Assembly (NCBI GenBank): GCA_002968845.1
Contig: PVBG01000004.1
Coordinates: 62,001-126,000 of the forward strand
Origin: Neorhizobium tomejilense
Lineage (GTDB): Bacteria > Pseudomonadota > Alphaproteobacteria > Rhizobiales > Rhizobiaceae
Direction of reading: 5' to 3'
DNA: 64,000 nucleotides
Below, piece after piece: positions 44,408 to 54,719 of the stretch (the first letter of the stretch is position 1; each line of letters starts with the position of its first letter). A program made the position numbers and the translations under genes. The notes beneath the pieces were generated by a model that was not told the origin of the DNA, did not search any database, and was given only the letters and a program-made list of their open reading frames with translations.

Positions 44408-46140
44408 CACTGATCCACGAACAGCAGGTCGGTCGCACGCTCGACACCCTCGTCGCGCGCTTTTCCAGCGCCAAGGGGACCAGGATCGAAGCCTGGGTGT
44501 TCGACGACGAGCAGAGCCGCGGGAAGGCCGCGGCGATACTTGCCGCCGCAGGCGTCGAGGCGAAGTTCCGCAGCGCCTACAAGCCGTTGCTGCATTTCTT
44601 TCTCGAGGAGGTCGATCTCGAGAGCCTTTCGGCTCTGCATATCGTCTACCCCGTTCATCGGGCTTGCCCGAAAAACCGTTTCCTGCTCGAAGCCTATCCT
44701 CTGGCCGGTCTTGTAAACGAAGCGCGGCTGACCTTCGAGGCCGGGTCCGAAGATGCCTTTTACGTAGTGACGCTGACCGCCAGGGACGGCAGCCTCGAGA
44801 CCCGTAAAGTCTTCGCGCCGAACCGGCTCCATACGGATTTCATCGGCGAAACGCTGCTGTCGCCGACCGGCTGGCTGTGCCTCGACGGCGGAGCCGGCGA
44901 ACGGCTGGAGACCGACTACGAACTGCTGTTCTCCTCGGCCGTCAAAGCCGTCGCGGCCCATGACTGGGGGGTGACGGAGCCTTATTTCGACGAACTCAAC
45001 ATCGCCGTTACCCTGCCGGCCGAAGACCGGCGTTTGGCCGTCGGTGAAGAGGTCGTCAGCCTGCGCGAGGCGCTGCATGAGGATTTCTATTTCACGCTTC
45101 TGGAAATCTTCCAGAAAAAGTCAGGCCGGCCGATCGGCGACCGGGGCCTGCAGCCGGGACAGATCATCCCCGAAATTCGTCACGGAGAAACCGTCTCCAT
45201 CCGCATCGAAACGCGGCCGCTCTGGACCTCCGAGGCCGAGGCCGAGCCGCAGCGCCTCACCTCCGCCGTGTCGCCGGTCTCCGTGGCCCAGATCCGCGGG
45301 GAACTCGCCGCAATCGACGGCGTCGCCTTCGAAGCCCGCTCGCGGACCGGCCGCGCCGTGGAGGCCCGTTATCACGCCGGCGGCGACAAGCCCGTCATCA
45401 TCAGCGGCGGCCAGCATGCCAACGAGACGACCGGCATCGTCGGCGCGTTGCGTGCCGCGCAGACGCTGAGTTCAAAACCGAACGCGCATTTCGTCATATC
45501 GCCGCTCGAAAATCCCGACGGTTACCAGGTGCATTGGCGGCTTCGCACTGACAACCCGCTGCACATGCACCATGCGGCGCGCTACACCGCGCTCGGCGAC
45601 GATCTCGAATACCGCTCCGGCAAGGTACTGTTCGAAAAGGCGATCCGCCTTGAAGCGGAAAGGTTGAGCGGTGCGAAGCTGCACGTCAATCTGCACGGCT
45701 ATCCTTCGCATGAATGGACGCGGCCGCTTTCCGGCTATGTGCCGCGCACGTTTGCGATGTGGACGGTGCCGAAGGGCTTTTTCCTCATCATGCGCCATCA
45801 CGCCGAATGGACCGCGCAGGCGGAAATCCTGATCGACCGCGTCAGCCGCCACCTCGCCGCCATTCCCGGCCTCGTCGCCTATAACGCCACCCAGATCAAG
45901 CTTTTCGAAACCCATGCCGGCGAGACTGGCTTCCGCATCATCAACGGTTTCCCCTGCCTGGTCTCGATCGACGACCGCCACACGGTTCCGCTGACGCTGA
46001 TCACCGAATATCCGGACGAAACCGTCTATGGCCCGGCTTTCATCCAGGGGCACACAGCGCAGATGGAGACCGTGCTTTCCGCCTATGATGCGATCCAGGC
46101 GATCGAGGAGCCGGCACAGGCCACGGGACCAGCGGCCTGA
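44404..46140 (+). CDS. M14-type zinc metallopeptidase
   Basis: A 578-residue cytoplasmic protein (no signal peptide). The first 300 residues look like a separate domain with an immunoglobulin- or jelly-roll-like pattern and no clear family. The M14 part shows the zinc motif HxxE in GGQHANETTG (H337, E340), the substrate-binding ENPDGYQVHWR and a later histidine in HVNLHGYPSHEW near 430-435. The start is coupled to the permease by ATGA. The likely job is cutting the imported peptide or deacylating an imported amino-acid derivative. The exact bond cut is unknown. Confidence 0.82.
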   Translation: MTLIHEQQVGRTLDTLVARFSSAKGTRIEAWVFDDEQSRGKAAAILAAAGVEAKFRSAYKPLLHFFLEEVDLESLSALHIVYPVHRACPKNRFLLEAYPLAGLVNEARLTFEAGSEDAFYVVTLTARDGSLETRKVFAPNRLHTDFIGETLLSPTGWLCLDGGAGERLETDYELLFSSAVKAVAAHDWGVTEPYFDELNIAVTLPAEDRRLAVGEEVVSLREALHEDFYFTLLEIFQKKSGRPIGDRGLQPGQIIPEIRHGETVSIRIETRPLWTSEAEAEPQRLTSAVSPVSVAQIRGELAAIDGVAFEARSRTGRAVEARYHAGGDKPVIISGGQHANETTGIVGALRAAQTLSSKPNAHFVISPLENPDGYQVHWRLRTDNPLHMHHAARYTALGDDLEYRSGKVLFEKAIRLEAERLSGAKLHVNLHGYPSHEWTRPLSGYVPRTFAMWTVPKGFFLIMRHHAEWTAQAEILIDRVSRHLAAIPGLVAYNATQIKLFETHAGETGFRIINGFPCLVSIDDRHTVPLTLITEYPDETVYGPAFIQGHTAQMETVLSAYDAIQAIEEPAQATGPAA

Positions 46141-46468
46141 CACTCCAGTGCCCTGATTTCGGATGAAATCATCCAGCGATGAACCATGCTTCGTCGCTGG
46201 ATGGCCTCACTACGAAAGCGCGGAGCCTCGCCACTCTCCTGAATTATTCCTTGCCGCCTGCACAGATTCTGCAATCCGGTCCGGCATTCTCTTGTCATGA
46301 ACAAGAGCAGCACCCCGCCCCGCATCACTCCCTCCACACTGCCAGATCGCCTCCGCCATGACGGATGGTGGCTGGTGGACGATCGCCAGCCCGAAGGAAT
46401 TTCTCCTGACCGGCGTCCGGCGACCATGTTCATCGTGATCGAGGGCGGCGTCAGAGAGAGGACCAGCA
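46141..46468 (+). other. 328-base gap with terminator-like hairpin
   Basis: Begins with the hairpin at 46170-46203 that closes the peptide importer operon. After it, a 61-codon frame (46297-46482) overlaps the next start by 14 bases, but it lacks a ribosome site and family resemblance, so I do not call it a gene. GAGAGAGGACC just before 46469 is the ribosome site of the following gene. Confidence 0.5.
46170..46203 (+). terminator. Hairpin after the metallopeptidase gene
   Basis: CATCCAGCGATGAA (46170-46183) pairs with TTCGTCGCTGGATG (46190-46203): 14 bp with one G-T pair, loop CCATGC. It stands 30 bases after the stop. No T-run follows, so termination may be Rho-assisted. Confidence 0.6.
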
Positions 46469-47962
46469 GTGCAGATGACTGATAAGATGACGGCACCGAT
46501 GCCCAGAGCACGCGGCGCCAATCGGATCGCCGCACTTCTGGCGGTCGTGGCGATTTCGGATTTCCTGATCTTCGATCAGGCGCCTGGGCTCAACCTTTTC
46601 CTGTTTGCGATTTTGGCAGCCGCCGCGATTCTCTTGTCGGCAAGGCGGCGCGCGCAGCCCTTGACGGCGGCCCTCCTGTTCGGTCTTTCGGCTTTCGCCG
46701 CGGCGCCGCTTATCGAAACCCCATCACCAATGGGCATCGCGATTTCACTTGGCGCGATCATGTGTGTTGCGCTGGCGAGCGCTGGGCTCGTGCCGCAGCG
46801 GCCGAGCGGTCTTCCCGCGGTCCTTTTTCGTTTTGTCCTCGTTGTCCCGTTACGACTTCTGCAGGATTGCCGAAAACATCTTGCCTTGCGGGCTGAACGC
46901 TCGTCCTTTGCCGCAATCTGGCGCAACCTCGGCATCTGGATGGTGCCGCTCATTCTCGCTTCGGTTTTCCTGCTTCTCTTCGCCGTCGCCAATCCGCTGA
47001 TCGAAGACGCGCTGCGCAGCATCGATCTCGCATTCCTGCTGCAATTCATGGATCTCTGGCGGATCGGCTTCTGGCTGGCGATGGCCGCTTTTGTCTGGGC
47101 CATGCTGCGGCCGCGCCTCAAGCGCAGGATCGCTCGACGCCGGGCAGACGACACGGCCGCGGATCCAACCGAAATTCCGTTTCTCACCCATGCCTCTCTG
47201 CTGCGGTCGCTGCTCCTCTTCAATGCGCTCTTTGCGATGCAGACCTTGCTGGATCTCCTCTATCTCTGGGGCGGTGTCGATCTCCCGGATGGCATGACCC
47301 ATGCGGAATATGCCCATCGCGGCGCCTATCCGCTGATCGCCACGGCTCTGCTTGCCGCAGCCTTCGTTCTGATCGCCATGCGTCGCGGCGGCCCCGGCGA
47401 CAAAAGCCCTCTGATCCGCGGCCTCGTGCATGTCTGGATCGGCCAGAACGTGCTTCTCTGCCTGTCGTCGATCCTGCGGCTCGACCTCTATGTCGAGATG
47501 TATTCGCTGACGGAACTGCGCGTTGCCGCCGGAATATGGATGGGCCTGGTTGCCGTCGGACTTGTCCTGATCCTGCTGCGGATCGTGTTGCGCCAATCCA
47601 ACCAATGGCTGATCGCCACGAATATCGCCGTGCTGGCAGGCGTGCTCTATCTCAGTGCCTTCATCGATTTTTCCGCCTTCATCGCCCGTTTCAACGTCAC
47701 GCACAGCCTGGAACTGAGCCATGAGGGCGTCCCGCTTGATGTCGACTACCTGTCGTCGCTCGGCCCCTCCGCCATCCCGGCGCTTGATCTCTATCTCTCC
47801 GCCCTGCCCGACGAGGCGATCGACAAGAAGCACAGGGCGCTGTTGGTCAGGCAGTCGCTTGGCCATGATTTTGCCGCCCGGCCGCGTGACTGGCGGAGCT
47901 GGAGTTTCCGCGCGGAGCGGATCGAAGCCTATCTTCGTTCACCTGCAACCATTGCAAGATAG
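46469..47962 (+). CDS. DUF4173 multi-pass membrane protein
   Basis: A 497-residue inner-membrane protein with about eleven helices in the first 400 residues, then a cytoplasmic or periplasmic tail (LSHEGVPLDVDYLSSLGPSAIPALDLYLSALPD...). The tail pattern, DxxYLxxLGPxAIPAL, is typical of DUF4173/DUF4153 proteins. Function unknown. The response regulator and sensor kinase follow within 50 bases, suggesting a membrane stress or sensing unit. Start GTG 46469 fits the ribosome site; ATG 46475 is the alternative. Confidence 0.82.
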   Translation: MQMTDKMTAPMPRARGANRIAALLAVVAISDFLIFDQAPGLNLFLFAILAAAAILLSARRRAQPLTAALLFGLSAFAAAPLIETPSPMGIAISLGAIMCVALASAGLVPQRPSGLPAVLFRFVLVVPLRLLQDCRKHLALRAERSSFAAIWRNLGIWMVPLILASVFLLLFAVANPLIEDALRSIDLAFLLQFMDLWRIGFWLAMAAFVWAMLRPRLKRRIARRRADDTAADPTEIPFLTHASLLRSLLLFNALFAMQTLLDLLYLWGGVDLPDGMTHAEYAHRGAYPLIATALLAAAFVLIAMRRGGPGDKSPLIRGLVHVWIGQNVLLCLSSILRLDLYVEMYSLTELRVAAGIWMGLVAVGLVLILLRIVLRQSNQWLIATNIAVLAGVLYLSAFIDFSAFIARFNVTHSLELSHEGVPLDVDYLSSLGPSAIPALDLYLSALPDEAIDKKHRALLVRQSLGHDFAARPRDWRSWSFRAERIEAYLRSPATIAR

Positions 47963-48009
47963 AGGAAGAACGATAACAACAGCGGCGGTACATTTCTGCA
48001 GGACCCATC

Positions 48010-48714
48010 ATGGCGCATCGCATCCTCGTCGTTGATGACGAACCCCATATCCGCGACGTGATCTGCTTTGCCCTGGAGCGCGCCGGCATGGTGTCGACGA
48101 CCGCCCGCAACGGCACCGAGGCGATGATGGCCTTCCATCGGGGAAACATCGATCTCGTCGTTCTCGATATCGGCATGTCGGAAATGGATGGCCTGGAGGT
48201 CTGCCGCCAGATCCGCAAGACCTCCGGACTTCCGATCCTGTTCCTATCGGCCCGGGACGAGGAGATCGACAGGGTGCTGGGGCTCGAGATCGGTGGTGAC
48301 GACTATGTCACCAAGCCCTTCAGCCCGCGCGAACTGATCGCCCGCGTCAAGGCGATCCTGAAGCGCAGCGGCAATGGCGGCGGTTTCGACAACCGCGGGA
48401 ATATCCTCGTCGCCGGAGAGATCAGCCTCGACCGGGCTGGCAGGACCGTGACCTTCGGCGGCACCATAGTCACGACCACCGCGCTCGAATTCTCCATTCT
48501 GGATGCGCTGCTTTCCCGCCCTGAGATGGTGTTCAGCCGCGAGCAGCTGATGGAGGCCGCCTACGGTCCCGGCATCCATGTGGCGGATCGCACGATCGAC
48601 AGCCATATCCGCAATATCCGGGCCAAGTTTTCGGCGGCCGGCGCGATCGGCATTATCGCTACCGTTCACGGTGTCGGCTTCAGGCTGGGCAGCGATCTCG
48701 GGAGGAAGGCGTGA
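48010..48714 (+). CDS. OmpR-family response regulator
   Basis: A 234-residue regulator. The receiver has the DDE acid pocket at 9-11, phosphorylated D53 (LDIGMSEMDG) and the lysine of VTKPFSPRE. The winged helix (about 135-230) ends in VHGVGFRLG. The stop overlaps the sensor kinase start (TGATG), so kinase and regulator are a pair. Its targets probably include the DUF4173 gene, by position only. Confidence 0.94.
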   Translation: MAHRILVVDDEPHIRDVICFALERAGMVSTTARNGTEAMMAFHRGNIDLVVLDIGMSEMDGLEVCRQIRKTSGLPILFLSARDEEIDRVLGLEIGGDDYVTKPFSPRELIARVKAILKRSGNGGGFDNRGNILVAGEISLDRAGRTVTFGGTIVTTTALEFSILDALLSRPEMVFSREQLMEAAYGPGIHVADRTIDSHIRNIRAKFSAAGAIGIIATVHGVGFRLGSDLGRKA

Positions 48715-49727
48715 TGACGGCGCCAAGGGTGCGGACCAAATGGCGGCCGCCGCTGGCGCTGATCGTGTACGCGGTGCTTCTGGCCGTGATGGCACTGCCG
48801 GTCCTGATCATCATCTGGTTTCGTACCACGGAAACGACTTCGATCCGGATGACGCCCGCCGAAACGGGGGCACTGGTCGTCGTCCTCACACTGACGCTCG
48901 CGGTCGCCTATGTGCTCGCCCGCACCATAACCCGCCCCATCGACGCGCTGATCGCCCGTACCGAGGAGATCGCCCGTGGCGGCAAGGCGGCAATCCGGCC
49001 GCTGGAACGTTATGGAACGCGCGAGATCGCGACACTGTCGCAAAGCTTCCTCGACCTCGCTGGCAGGCTGGTCGACCGCACCGAATATGTCCGCTCCTTT
49101 GCCGCGCATGTCTCCCACGAGCTCAAATCGCCGTTGACCGCCATCCGGGGCGCTGCCGAACTGCTGCGCGACGACCAGGCCGACCTGCCGATGACAACAG
49201 CGCAACGCCTGCGTTTTCTCGACAATATCATCGCCGACGCGGAAAGGCTCGACACCTTGCTGTCGAGGTTGAGGGAGCTGGCTCAGGCGGAGCTTCCCAT
49301 GGCTCAGGGCGAAACGAGCATCGAAGATATCCTGCCCCGGCTGCGCAAACGGTTTCCCGGCCTTGAAATTTTCGGGTTGGGAGACACGCAAAATACCGTC
49401 GCCCTGCCGTTCGAAGCAGCCGGCATCGTCTTTACCAATCTTGCGGAAAACGCGGCTCAGCACGGCGCCACTCGTTTGGAGCTGGTGGTGGCGGCCGACG
49501 TGCGAACCGTCAACATTCTGGTGCGCGACAACGGCAGCGGCATTTCCGAGGGAAACCGGGAACGCGTCTTTCAACCCTTCTTTTCGACCCGTCGCGAACA
49601 GGGCGGCACCGGCATGGGCCTCGACATCGTCCGCACCATGCTGGGATCGTACGGCGGCACGATTCACCTGCGGCAGGCGGCCGGCGCAGGGACTGAATTT
49701 GAGATCATTGTGCCGCTGACGCCCTGA
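48714..49727 (+). CDS. Membrane sensor histidine kinase
   Basis: A 337-residue kinase with two helices (about 15-36 and 52-70) enclosing a very short periplasmic loop of about 15 residues. HAMP-like TRPIDALIARTEEIARGG follows, then the phospho-acceptor H135 in SHELKSPLTAIRG and the ATP-binding N, G1 and G2 boxes (NLAENAAQHG, DNGSGISEG, GGTGMGLDIV). The tiny loop means that the signal is probably sensed in the membrane or through a partner, perhaps the DUF4173 protein. GGAGGAAGG precedes the start; GTG 48711 is an alternative. Confidence 0.93.
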   Translation: MTAPRVRTKWRPPLALIVYAVLLAVMALPVLIIIWFRTTETTSIRMTPAETGALVVVLTLTLAVAYVLARTITRPIDALIARTEEIARGGKAAIRPLERYGTREIATLSQSFLDLAGRLVDRTEYVRSFAAHVSHELKSPLTAIRGAAELLRDDQADLPMTTAQRLRFLDNIIADAERLDTLLSRLRELAQAELPMAQGETSIEDILPRLRKRFPGLEIFGLGDTQNTVALPFEAAGIVFTNLAENAAQHGATRLELVVAADVRTVNILVRDNGSGISEGNRERVFQPFFSTRREQGGTGMGLDIVRTMLGSYGGTIHLRQAAGAGTEFEIIVPLTP

Positions 49728-49759
49728 CGGCGAGGAATATTGAAGCACGGTAGCGTCGC

Positions 49760-50488
49760 CTAGCTCTCTCCGCCGGGTGTAAACCGGGCGACCAGTGCGT
49801 GCCGGTCGCCCGGATAGGTGAAACGCACGAATGTTACCGGACCGGTGCTGCCCCAGGTCCGCCGTTCGATGACCAGACAGGCTGCATTCCTGGAAATGTC
49901 GAGCGTCTTTGCGACCTCCGCGCTGGCCGACTGGGCATAGATTCGATGTTCCGCAGTGCTCCATGGGATCTGGCTGATGAGCCAGGTCCCCGGCGCCAAC
50001 TCCAAAAAATCCTCACCTTCCGCTTCGGGCACGGTCGTCAGATTGATCAGCCGCTCCTCAAGGCAGAATGGCCGCTCGCCGGCATGGTGAAGGCAGAGAA
50101 GGTCGAGGACCGGCGCCGTTTTCGAAAGCTCCAGGTGCTGCCGGTCGATGGGGTTCGCCTCGCGTCGAACCCGCCTCTCCAGCCGGTAGGAATAGGGAAG
50201 CTTGAGGGAGCGGACCTCCGCCTCGATACTATGGATTTCGAGCACTGCGGCCTGCGTCACCGGTTGCGCCACGAAACTGCCGGACTTCTTGCGGCGCTCG
50301 ATCAGCCCGGTCCTCGCCAGATGCGTCAGCACCTTGTTGGCCGTCATCCGCGAGCAGCCGTATTGTACCGCAAGATCGACCTCGAAAGGCAGGCGATACC
50401 CGGGAGGCCATTCGCCGGAGACGATCCGCCCCTCTATATCGCTCAGAATCCGATGATGAAGGGTGGCTTCCTTGCCGCCATTGGTCAT
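49760..50488 (-). CDS. hutC: HutC, histidine-utilisation repressor (GntR, UTRA type)
   Basis: A 242-residue repressor that responds to urocanate. Winged helix at about 10-75 (LPFEVDLAVQYGCSRMTANKVLTHLARTGLIERRKKSGSFVA), then a UTRA ligand domain (CLEERLINLTTVPEAEGEDFLE, LDISRNAACLVIERRTWGSTGPVTFVRFTYPGD in pieces). The start overlaps the hutF stop as ATGA; a longer frame upstream lies inside hutF. It probably represses both hut arms from the palindrome at 51892. Confidence 0.94.
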   Translation of the reverse strand: MTNGGKEATLHHRILSDIEGRIVSGEWPPGYRLPFEVDLAVQYGCSRMTANKVLTHLARTGLIERRKKSGSFVAQPVTQAAVLEIHSIEAEVRSLKLPYSYRLERRVRREANPIDRQHLELSKTAPVLDLLCLHHAGERPFCLEERLINLTTVPEAEGEDFLELAPGTWLISQIPWSTAEHRIYAQSASAEVAKTLDISRNAACLVIERRTWGSTGPVTFVRFTYPGDRHALVARFTPGGES

Positions 50489-51834
50489 AGTGTCAGCAAT
50501 TCCTGCATTACCGTCCTGAACCGCCGGCCGATCGCATCCCGCCGGACATGCTTTCCGCCTTCGACCTGCTTGCGGCCAAGCGCCCAGACACAATCCACGG
50601 CAATTCCGCCCGCAAAGATCCAATGGTCGAGAATCTGATCGGCGGCAAGGTAGGGAACATCTTTCACATCAAGCGAGACGATATCGGCGTAATTGCCTTG
50701 AGCCAGGCCGACAGCCGCATCGAGCGCCACACCGCCCCCCGAAAGCGCCGTCTCGAACAGCCGCCGCCCCGTCGAACCTTCCGGTTTTGCCAGGACGTTG
50801 CGCCTCTTCAGGCCGAGGCGCTGGGAATATTCGAGCTGACGCAGCTCCTGCGCCACGGAAATCAGTATGTTCGAATCCGAACCGATGCCGAAGCGGCCGT
50901 TCTGCCCGAGGAAAAGCTCACCGGGGAAAATGCCGTCGCCGAGATTGGACTCGGTGATTGGGCAGAGCCCAGCGATAGCGCCGCTTTGCGCCATGCGGCG
51001 GGTTTCATCCTCGGTCATATGCGTTGCGTGGATGAGGCACCAGCGTTCGGTCACCGGCATGTTTGCGAGCAGCCAGTCGACGGGTCGGGCGCCGGACCAG
51101 GCGAGGCACTCCTCGACCTCCTTCACCTGTTCGGCGATATGGAGATGCACAGGCCCGTCGTCGCCTGCCATCGGCACGACCTGCCTGAGCTCCTGCGGGG
51201 TTACGGCCCGCAGGCTGTGGGGCGCGACGCCAAGCTTAGCGCCGGGCATGGCCGCGGTCAGGCGACGGCAACCGTCCATGGTCCTGGCGAAATCGTCGAT
51301 CGAGTGGATGAAACGGCGCTGGCCTTCGATCGGCGCCGCGCCGCCGAAGCCGGAATGGGCGTAGAAGACCGGCAGCAGCGTCAGGCCAATCCCGGTCTCG
51401 GTACTTGCAGCCCCGATGCGTTCGGCCATCTCGGCGATATTGGCGTAGTGGCTGCCATCCCTGTCGTGGTGGAGATAGTGGAATTCGCCCACCCGCGAAA
51501 AGCCGGCTTCCAGCATTTCCATATAGAGCTGCGAGGCAACGGCCTCGACCTGTTGCGGCGTGATCGACAGTGCGAACTTGTACATCAGCGTCCGCCAACT
51601 CCAGAAACTGTCGTCGCCGGGACCGCGAACCTCCGTGAGACCCGCCATGGCGCGCTGGAAGGCATGGCTGTGCAGGTTCGGCATCGCAGGCACCAGCACC
51701 TTGTGACGCTCGTCTTCGGCCGCCGCCTCGATGCCGACCTCGACTCCGGCAAGCCGGTCCGCCTCGATCGTCAACCTTACATTCTGCTGCCAGCCTTCCG
51801 GCAGAAGAGCCAATTGCGCATGAAGCGTGACCAT
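50485..51834 (-). CDS. hutF: HutF, formimidoylglutamate deiminase
   Basis: Converts N-formimidoyl-L-glutamate to N-formyl-L-glutamate plus ammonia, the fourth step of the five-step histidine route. The 449-residue amidohydrolase has metal ligands H55/H57 (NLHSHAFQR), HLHIAEQ, IHATHMT and the aspartate of GIGSDSN. The ATG at 51834 has GGGAAGGG upstream; an earlier in-frame ATG lies within the operator palindrome and is rejected as a start. Paired with HutG downstream, it marks the HutF-HutG version of the pathway. Confidence 0.95.
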   Translation of the reverse strand: MVTLHAQLALLPEGWQQNVRLTIEADRLAGVEVGIEAAAEDERHKVLVPAMPNLHSHAFQRAMAGLTEVRGPGDDSFWSWRTLMYKFALSITPQQVEAVASQLYMEMLEAGFSRVGEFHYLHHDRDGSHYANIAEMAERIGAASTETGIGLTLLPVFYAHSGFGGAAPIEGQRRFIHSIDDFARTMDGCRRLTAAMPGAKLGVAPHSLRAVTPQELRQVVPMAGDDGPVHLHIAEQVKEVEECLAWSGARPVDWLLANMPVTERWCLIHATHMTEDETRRMAQSGAIAGLCPITESNLGDGIFPGELFLGQNGRFGIGSDSNILISVAQELRQLEYSQRLGLKRRNVLAKPEGSTGRRLFETALSGGGVALDAAVGLAQGNYADIVSLDVKDVPYLAADQILDHWIFAGGIAVDCVWALGRKQVEGGKHVRRDAIGRRFRTVMQELLTL

Positions 51835-51891
51835 GGACGCCCTTCCCTTTTCCTCGCGGAGACCAAAATTCTTCTTGTCACTCGGATTATT

Positions 51892-51903
51892 ATGTATATA
51901 CAT
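51892..51903. promoter_or_regulatory. Hut operator palindrome
   Basis: ATGTATATACAT is a perfect 12-bp palindrome in the 98-base gap between divergent hutF and hutI. UTRA-type GntR proteins commonly bind TGTATATACA-like sites, and HutC is encoded next door. It is well placed to control both directions. Confidence 0.7.
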
Positions 51904-51932
51904 GTCCGCCCATAAGGAAAGGCGAAAAGCTT

Positions 51933-53186
51933 ATGGATGGGGAAGATTCTTCAAAATCTGCAGCAGGCTCCGCTTCGCTTTGGCACAATGCGCGGATCGC
52001 CACTTTTGCTCCGTCGGCATCCGGTCTCGGCGTGATCGAAGCCGGTGCAATCGCCGTGCGCGACGGGCGGATAGCCTTTGTCGGCGCACTGGCCGACCTG
52101 CCTGCCGAATTTGAGAAATCCGAACACAAAACCGATTGCGGCGGGCGCTGGATCACCCCGGCCCTGATCGACTGCCATACCCATCTGGTATTCGGCGGCG
52201 ACCGGGCGATGGAATTCGAAATGCGCCTGGCGGGATCGACCTACGAGGAGATTGCACGGGCCGGCGGCGGCATCATCTCGTCGGTGAAGGCAACCAATGC
52301 ACTCTCGGAAGACGAGCTCCTTGAGAAGGCGCTTCGAAGGCTCGATACGCTTCTGGCCGAAGGCATCTGCACGGTCGAGATCAAATCCGGTTACGCGCTG
52401 AACATCGAAGGTGAACTCAAGATGCTGCGGGTCGCCCGCAGGCTGGGCGAAGTCAGGCCGGTACGGATCGTCACCAGCTGGCTTGCCGCGCATGCGACAC
52501 CGCCGGACTACAAGGGCCGCAACGGTGATTACATCACCGACGTGGTTCTGCCGGGTATCGAGGCGGCGCATTCGCAAGGGCTCGTCGATGCGGTCGACGG
52601 TTTTTGCGAAGGCATTGCCTTCTCGCCCGCCGAAATCGCCCGGGTTTTCGACAAGGCGAAAGCGCTTGGCCTTCCAGTCAAGCTGCACGCGGAACAACTG
52701 TCCGATCTCGGCGGCGCGCGCCTTGCTTCCTCCTATGGTGCGCTGTCGGCCGACCATCTAGAATACCTTTCCACGGCAGATGCCAAGGCGATGGCGCAGG
52801 CAGGTACGGTCGCTGTGCTGCTGCCGGGCGCCTTCTATACGCTTCGCGAAAAGCAGGCGCCGCCGGTTCAGGCGCTGCGCGATGCCGGCACCCCTATCGC
52901 GCTGGCGACCGACAGCAATCCCGGCACCTCGCCGCTGACCTCGCTGCTCATGACCATGAACATGGGCGCGACATTGTTCGGCCTGACGGTCGAGGAATGC
53001 CTTGCCGGCGTCACGCGGGAGGCCGCGCGCGCCCTCGGCCTTCAAGCAGAAACCGGCACGCTCGTAGTCGGCAAATCCGCCGACTTCGCGATCTGGGATA
53101 TCGAGCGGCCGGCGGAGCTTGTCTATCGCATCGGCTTCAATCCATTGACGGCACGGATCTTCAAGGGCGAGAGGGTTTCCGCATGA
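51933..53186 (+). CDS. hutI: HutI, imidazolonepropionase
   Basis: Third step of histidine breakdown: opens imidazolone propionate to formimidoylglutamate. The 417-residue amidohydrolase shows [12 protein letters not shown] (metal ligands), [26 protein letters not shown] and [11 protein letters not shown], all intact. The first about 15 residues are variable. The stop overlaps the hutH start as ATGA. First gene of the plus-strand arm. Confidence 0.96.
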   Translation: MDGEDSSKSAAGSASLWHNARIATFAPSASGLGVIEAGAIAVRDGRIAFVGALADLPAEFEKSEHKTDCGGRWITPALIDCHTHLVFGGDRAMEFEMRLAGSTYEEIARAGGGIISSVKATNALSEDELLEKALRRLDTLLAEGICTVEIKSGYALNIEGELKMLRVARRLGEVRPVRIVTSWLAAHATPPDYKGRNGDYITDVVLPGIEAAHSQGLVDAVDGFCEGIAFSPAEIARVFDKAKALGLPVKLHAEQLSDLGGARLASSYGALSADHLEYLSTADAKAMAQAGTVAVLLPGAFYTLREKQAPPVQALRDAGTPIALATDSNPGTSPLTSLLMTMNMGATLFGLTVEECLAGVTREAARALGLQAETGTLVVGKSADFAIWDIERPAELVYRIGFNPLTARIFKGERVSA

Positions 53187-54718
53187 GCATTGTTCTGAGA
53201 CCCGGCTCGGTGAGCCTTCGCGAACTCCAGGACATCTACTGGAACGGCACGCCGGTGCGGATCGATGCTTCTTTCGACGCGGGGATCGAGAAGGCTGCGG
53301 CGCGGATCGCCCAGATCGCCGCCGGCAATGAACCGGTCTACGGCATCAATACCGGTTTCGGAAAACTGGCCTCGATCAAGATCGATAGTGCCGATGTCGC
53401 GACGCTCCAGCGCAACCTGATCCTGTCGCATTGCTGCGGTGTCGGCGCACCGCTTGCCGAAAACATCGTCCGGCTGATCATGGCGCTGAAACTCGTGTCG
53501 CTCGGGCGCGGCGCCTCCGGCGTCCGGCTCGAACTGGTACGCCTGATCGAGGCGATGCTGGAAAAGGGCGTGATCCCGCTCATCCCGGAAAAAGGCTCCG
53601 TGGGCGCCTCGGGGGATCTCGCGCCGCTCGCACATATGGCGGCCGCGATGATGGGCGAAGGCGAGGCCTTCTATCGAGGCAATCTGCTGCCCGCCGCCGA
53701 GGCTCTTGCGAAGGCCGGATTGAAACCGGTCGTGCTTGCCGCCAAGGAAGGTCTTGCCCTGATCAACGGCACCCAGACTTCCACGGCCCTGGCGCTGGCC
53801 GGCCTGTTCCGCGCCCATCGCGCCGCCCAGACGGCACTGGTGACCGGCGCGATGTCGACGGACGCCGCCATGGGCTCCTCCGCGCCGTTCCATCCGGATA
53901 TCCACACGCTTCGCGGCCACAAGGGCCAGATCGATGCGGCCGCGGCTCTGCGTGCGTTATTGTCGGGCTCGGTCATCCGCGAAAGCCATCTGCAGGGCGA
54001 CGAACGGGTGCAGGATCCCTATTGTATCCGCTGCCAGCCGCAGGTGGACGGCGCCTGCCTCGACCTCCTTCGCTCGGTCGCCCGCACGCTCGAGATCGAA
54101 GCCAATGCGGTGACCGACAATCCGCTGGTGCTTTCGGATGACACCGTCGTTTCCGGCGGCAATTTCCACGCCGAACCGGTGGCCTTTGCTGCCGATCAGA
54201 TCGCGCTTGCCGTCTGCGAAATCGGTGCGATCTCCCAGCGCCGTATTGCATTGCTCGTCGACCCGGCCCTTTCCTACGGTCTGCCGGCGTTTCTTGCAAA
54301 AAAGCCGGGGCTCAATTCCGGGCTGATGATCGCGGAAGTCACATCCGCCGCCCTGATGTCGGAAAACAAGCAGATGTCGCATCCCGCCTCGGTCGATTCG
54401 ACGCCGACCTCCGCCAACCAGGAAGACCACGTTTCCATGGCCTGCCACGGGGCACGCCGGCTTCTGCAGATGACCGACAATCTTGCGACCATCATCGGCA
54501 TCGAGGCGTTGACGGCAGCGCAGGGCGTGGAACTGCGCGAGCCGCTGACGACCAGCCCCGAACTTCAGAAGGTGATCGCCACCATCCGCTCCGTTGTCCC
54601 GAGCCTGGAAGAGGATCGCTACATGGCAAACGACCTCAAGGCGGCGACGGATCTCGTCGCTTCGGGCGCGCTCGCCGCCTCCGTTTCAGCGGATATCCTG
54701 CCGGTCCTGGAGGCGTGA
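53183..54718 (+). CDS. hutH: HutH, histidine ammonia-lyase
   Basis: First step: removes ammonia from histidine to give urocanate. The 511-residue enzyme has the self-processing MIO triad A142-S143-G144 in [12 protein letters not shown], the tyrosine of [10 protein letters not shown] and the conserved [12 protein letters not shown]. The start at 53183 is coupled to hutI, and hutG begins 1 base after the stop. No oddities. Confidence 0.97.
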   Translation: MSIVLRPGSVSLRELQDIYWNGTPVRIDASFDAGIEKAAARIAQIAAGNEPVYGINTGFGKLASIKIDSADVATLQRNLILSHCCGVGAPLAENIVRLIMALKLVSLGRGASGVRLELVRLIEAMLEKGVIPLIPEKGSVGASGDLAPLAHMAAAMMGEGEAFYRGNLLPAAEALAKAGLKPVVLAAKEGLALINGTQTSTALALAGLFRAHRAAQTALVTGAMSTDAAMGSSAPFHPDIHTLRGHKGQIDAAAALRALLSGSVIRESHLQGDERVQDPYCIRCQPQVDGACLDLLRSVARTLEIEANAVTDNPLVLSDDTVVSGGNFHAEPVAFAADQIALAVCEIGAISQRRIALLVDPALSYGLPAFLAKKPGLNSGLMIAEVTSAALMSENKQMSHPASVDSTPTSANQEDHVSMACHGARRLLQMTDNLATIIGIEALTAAQGVELREPLTTSPELQKVIATIRSVVPSLEEDRYMANDLKAATDLVASGALAASVSADILPVLEA

Positions 54719-54719
54719 A

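Noticed and set aside
43528..46140. One 870-codon frame spanning the DppC-type permease and the peptidase
   Set aside because: The first 290 codons are out of frame with the conserved permease; only the part from 44404 is a real gene.
46297..46482. 61-codon frame before the DUF4173 gene
   Set aside because: No ribosome site and no family pattern; the overlap with the next start is not enough to call a gene.
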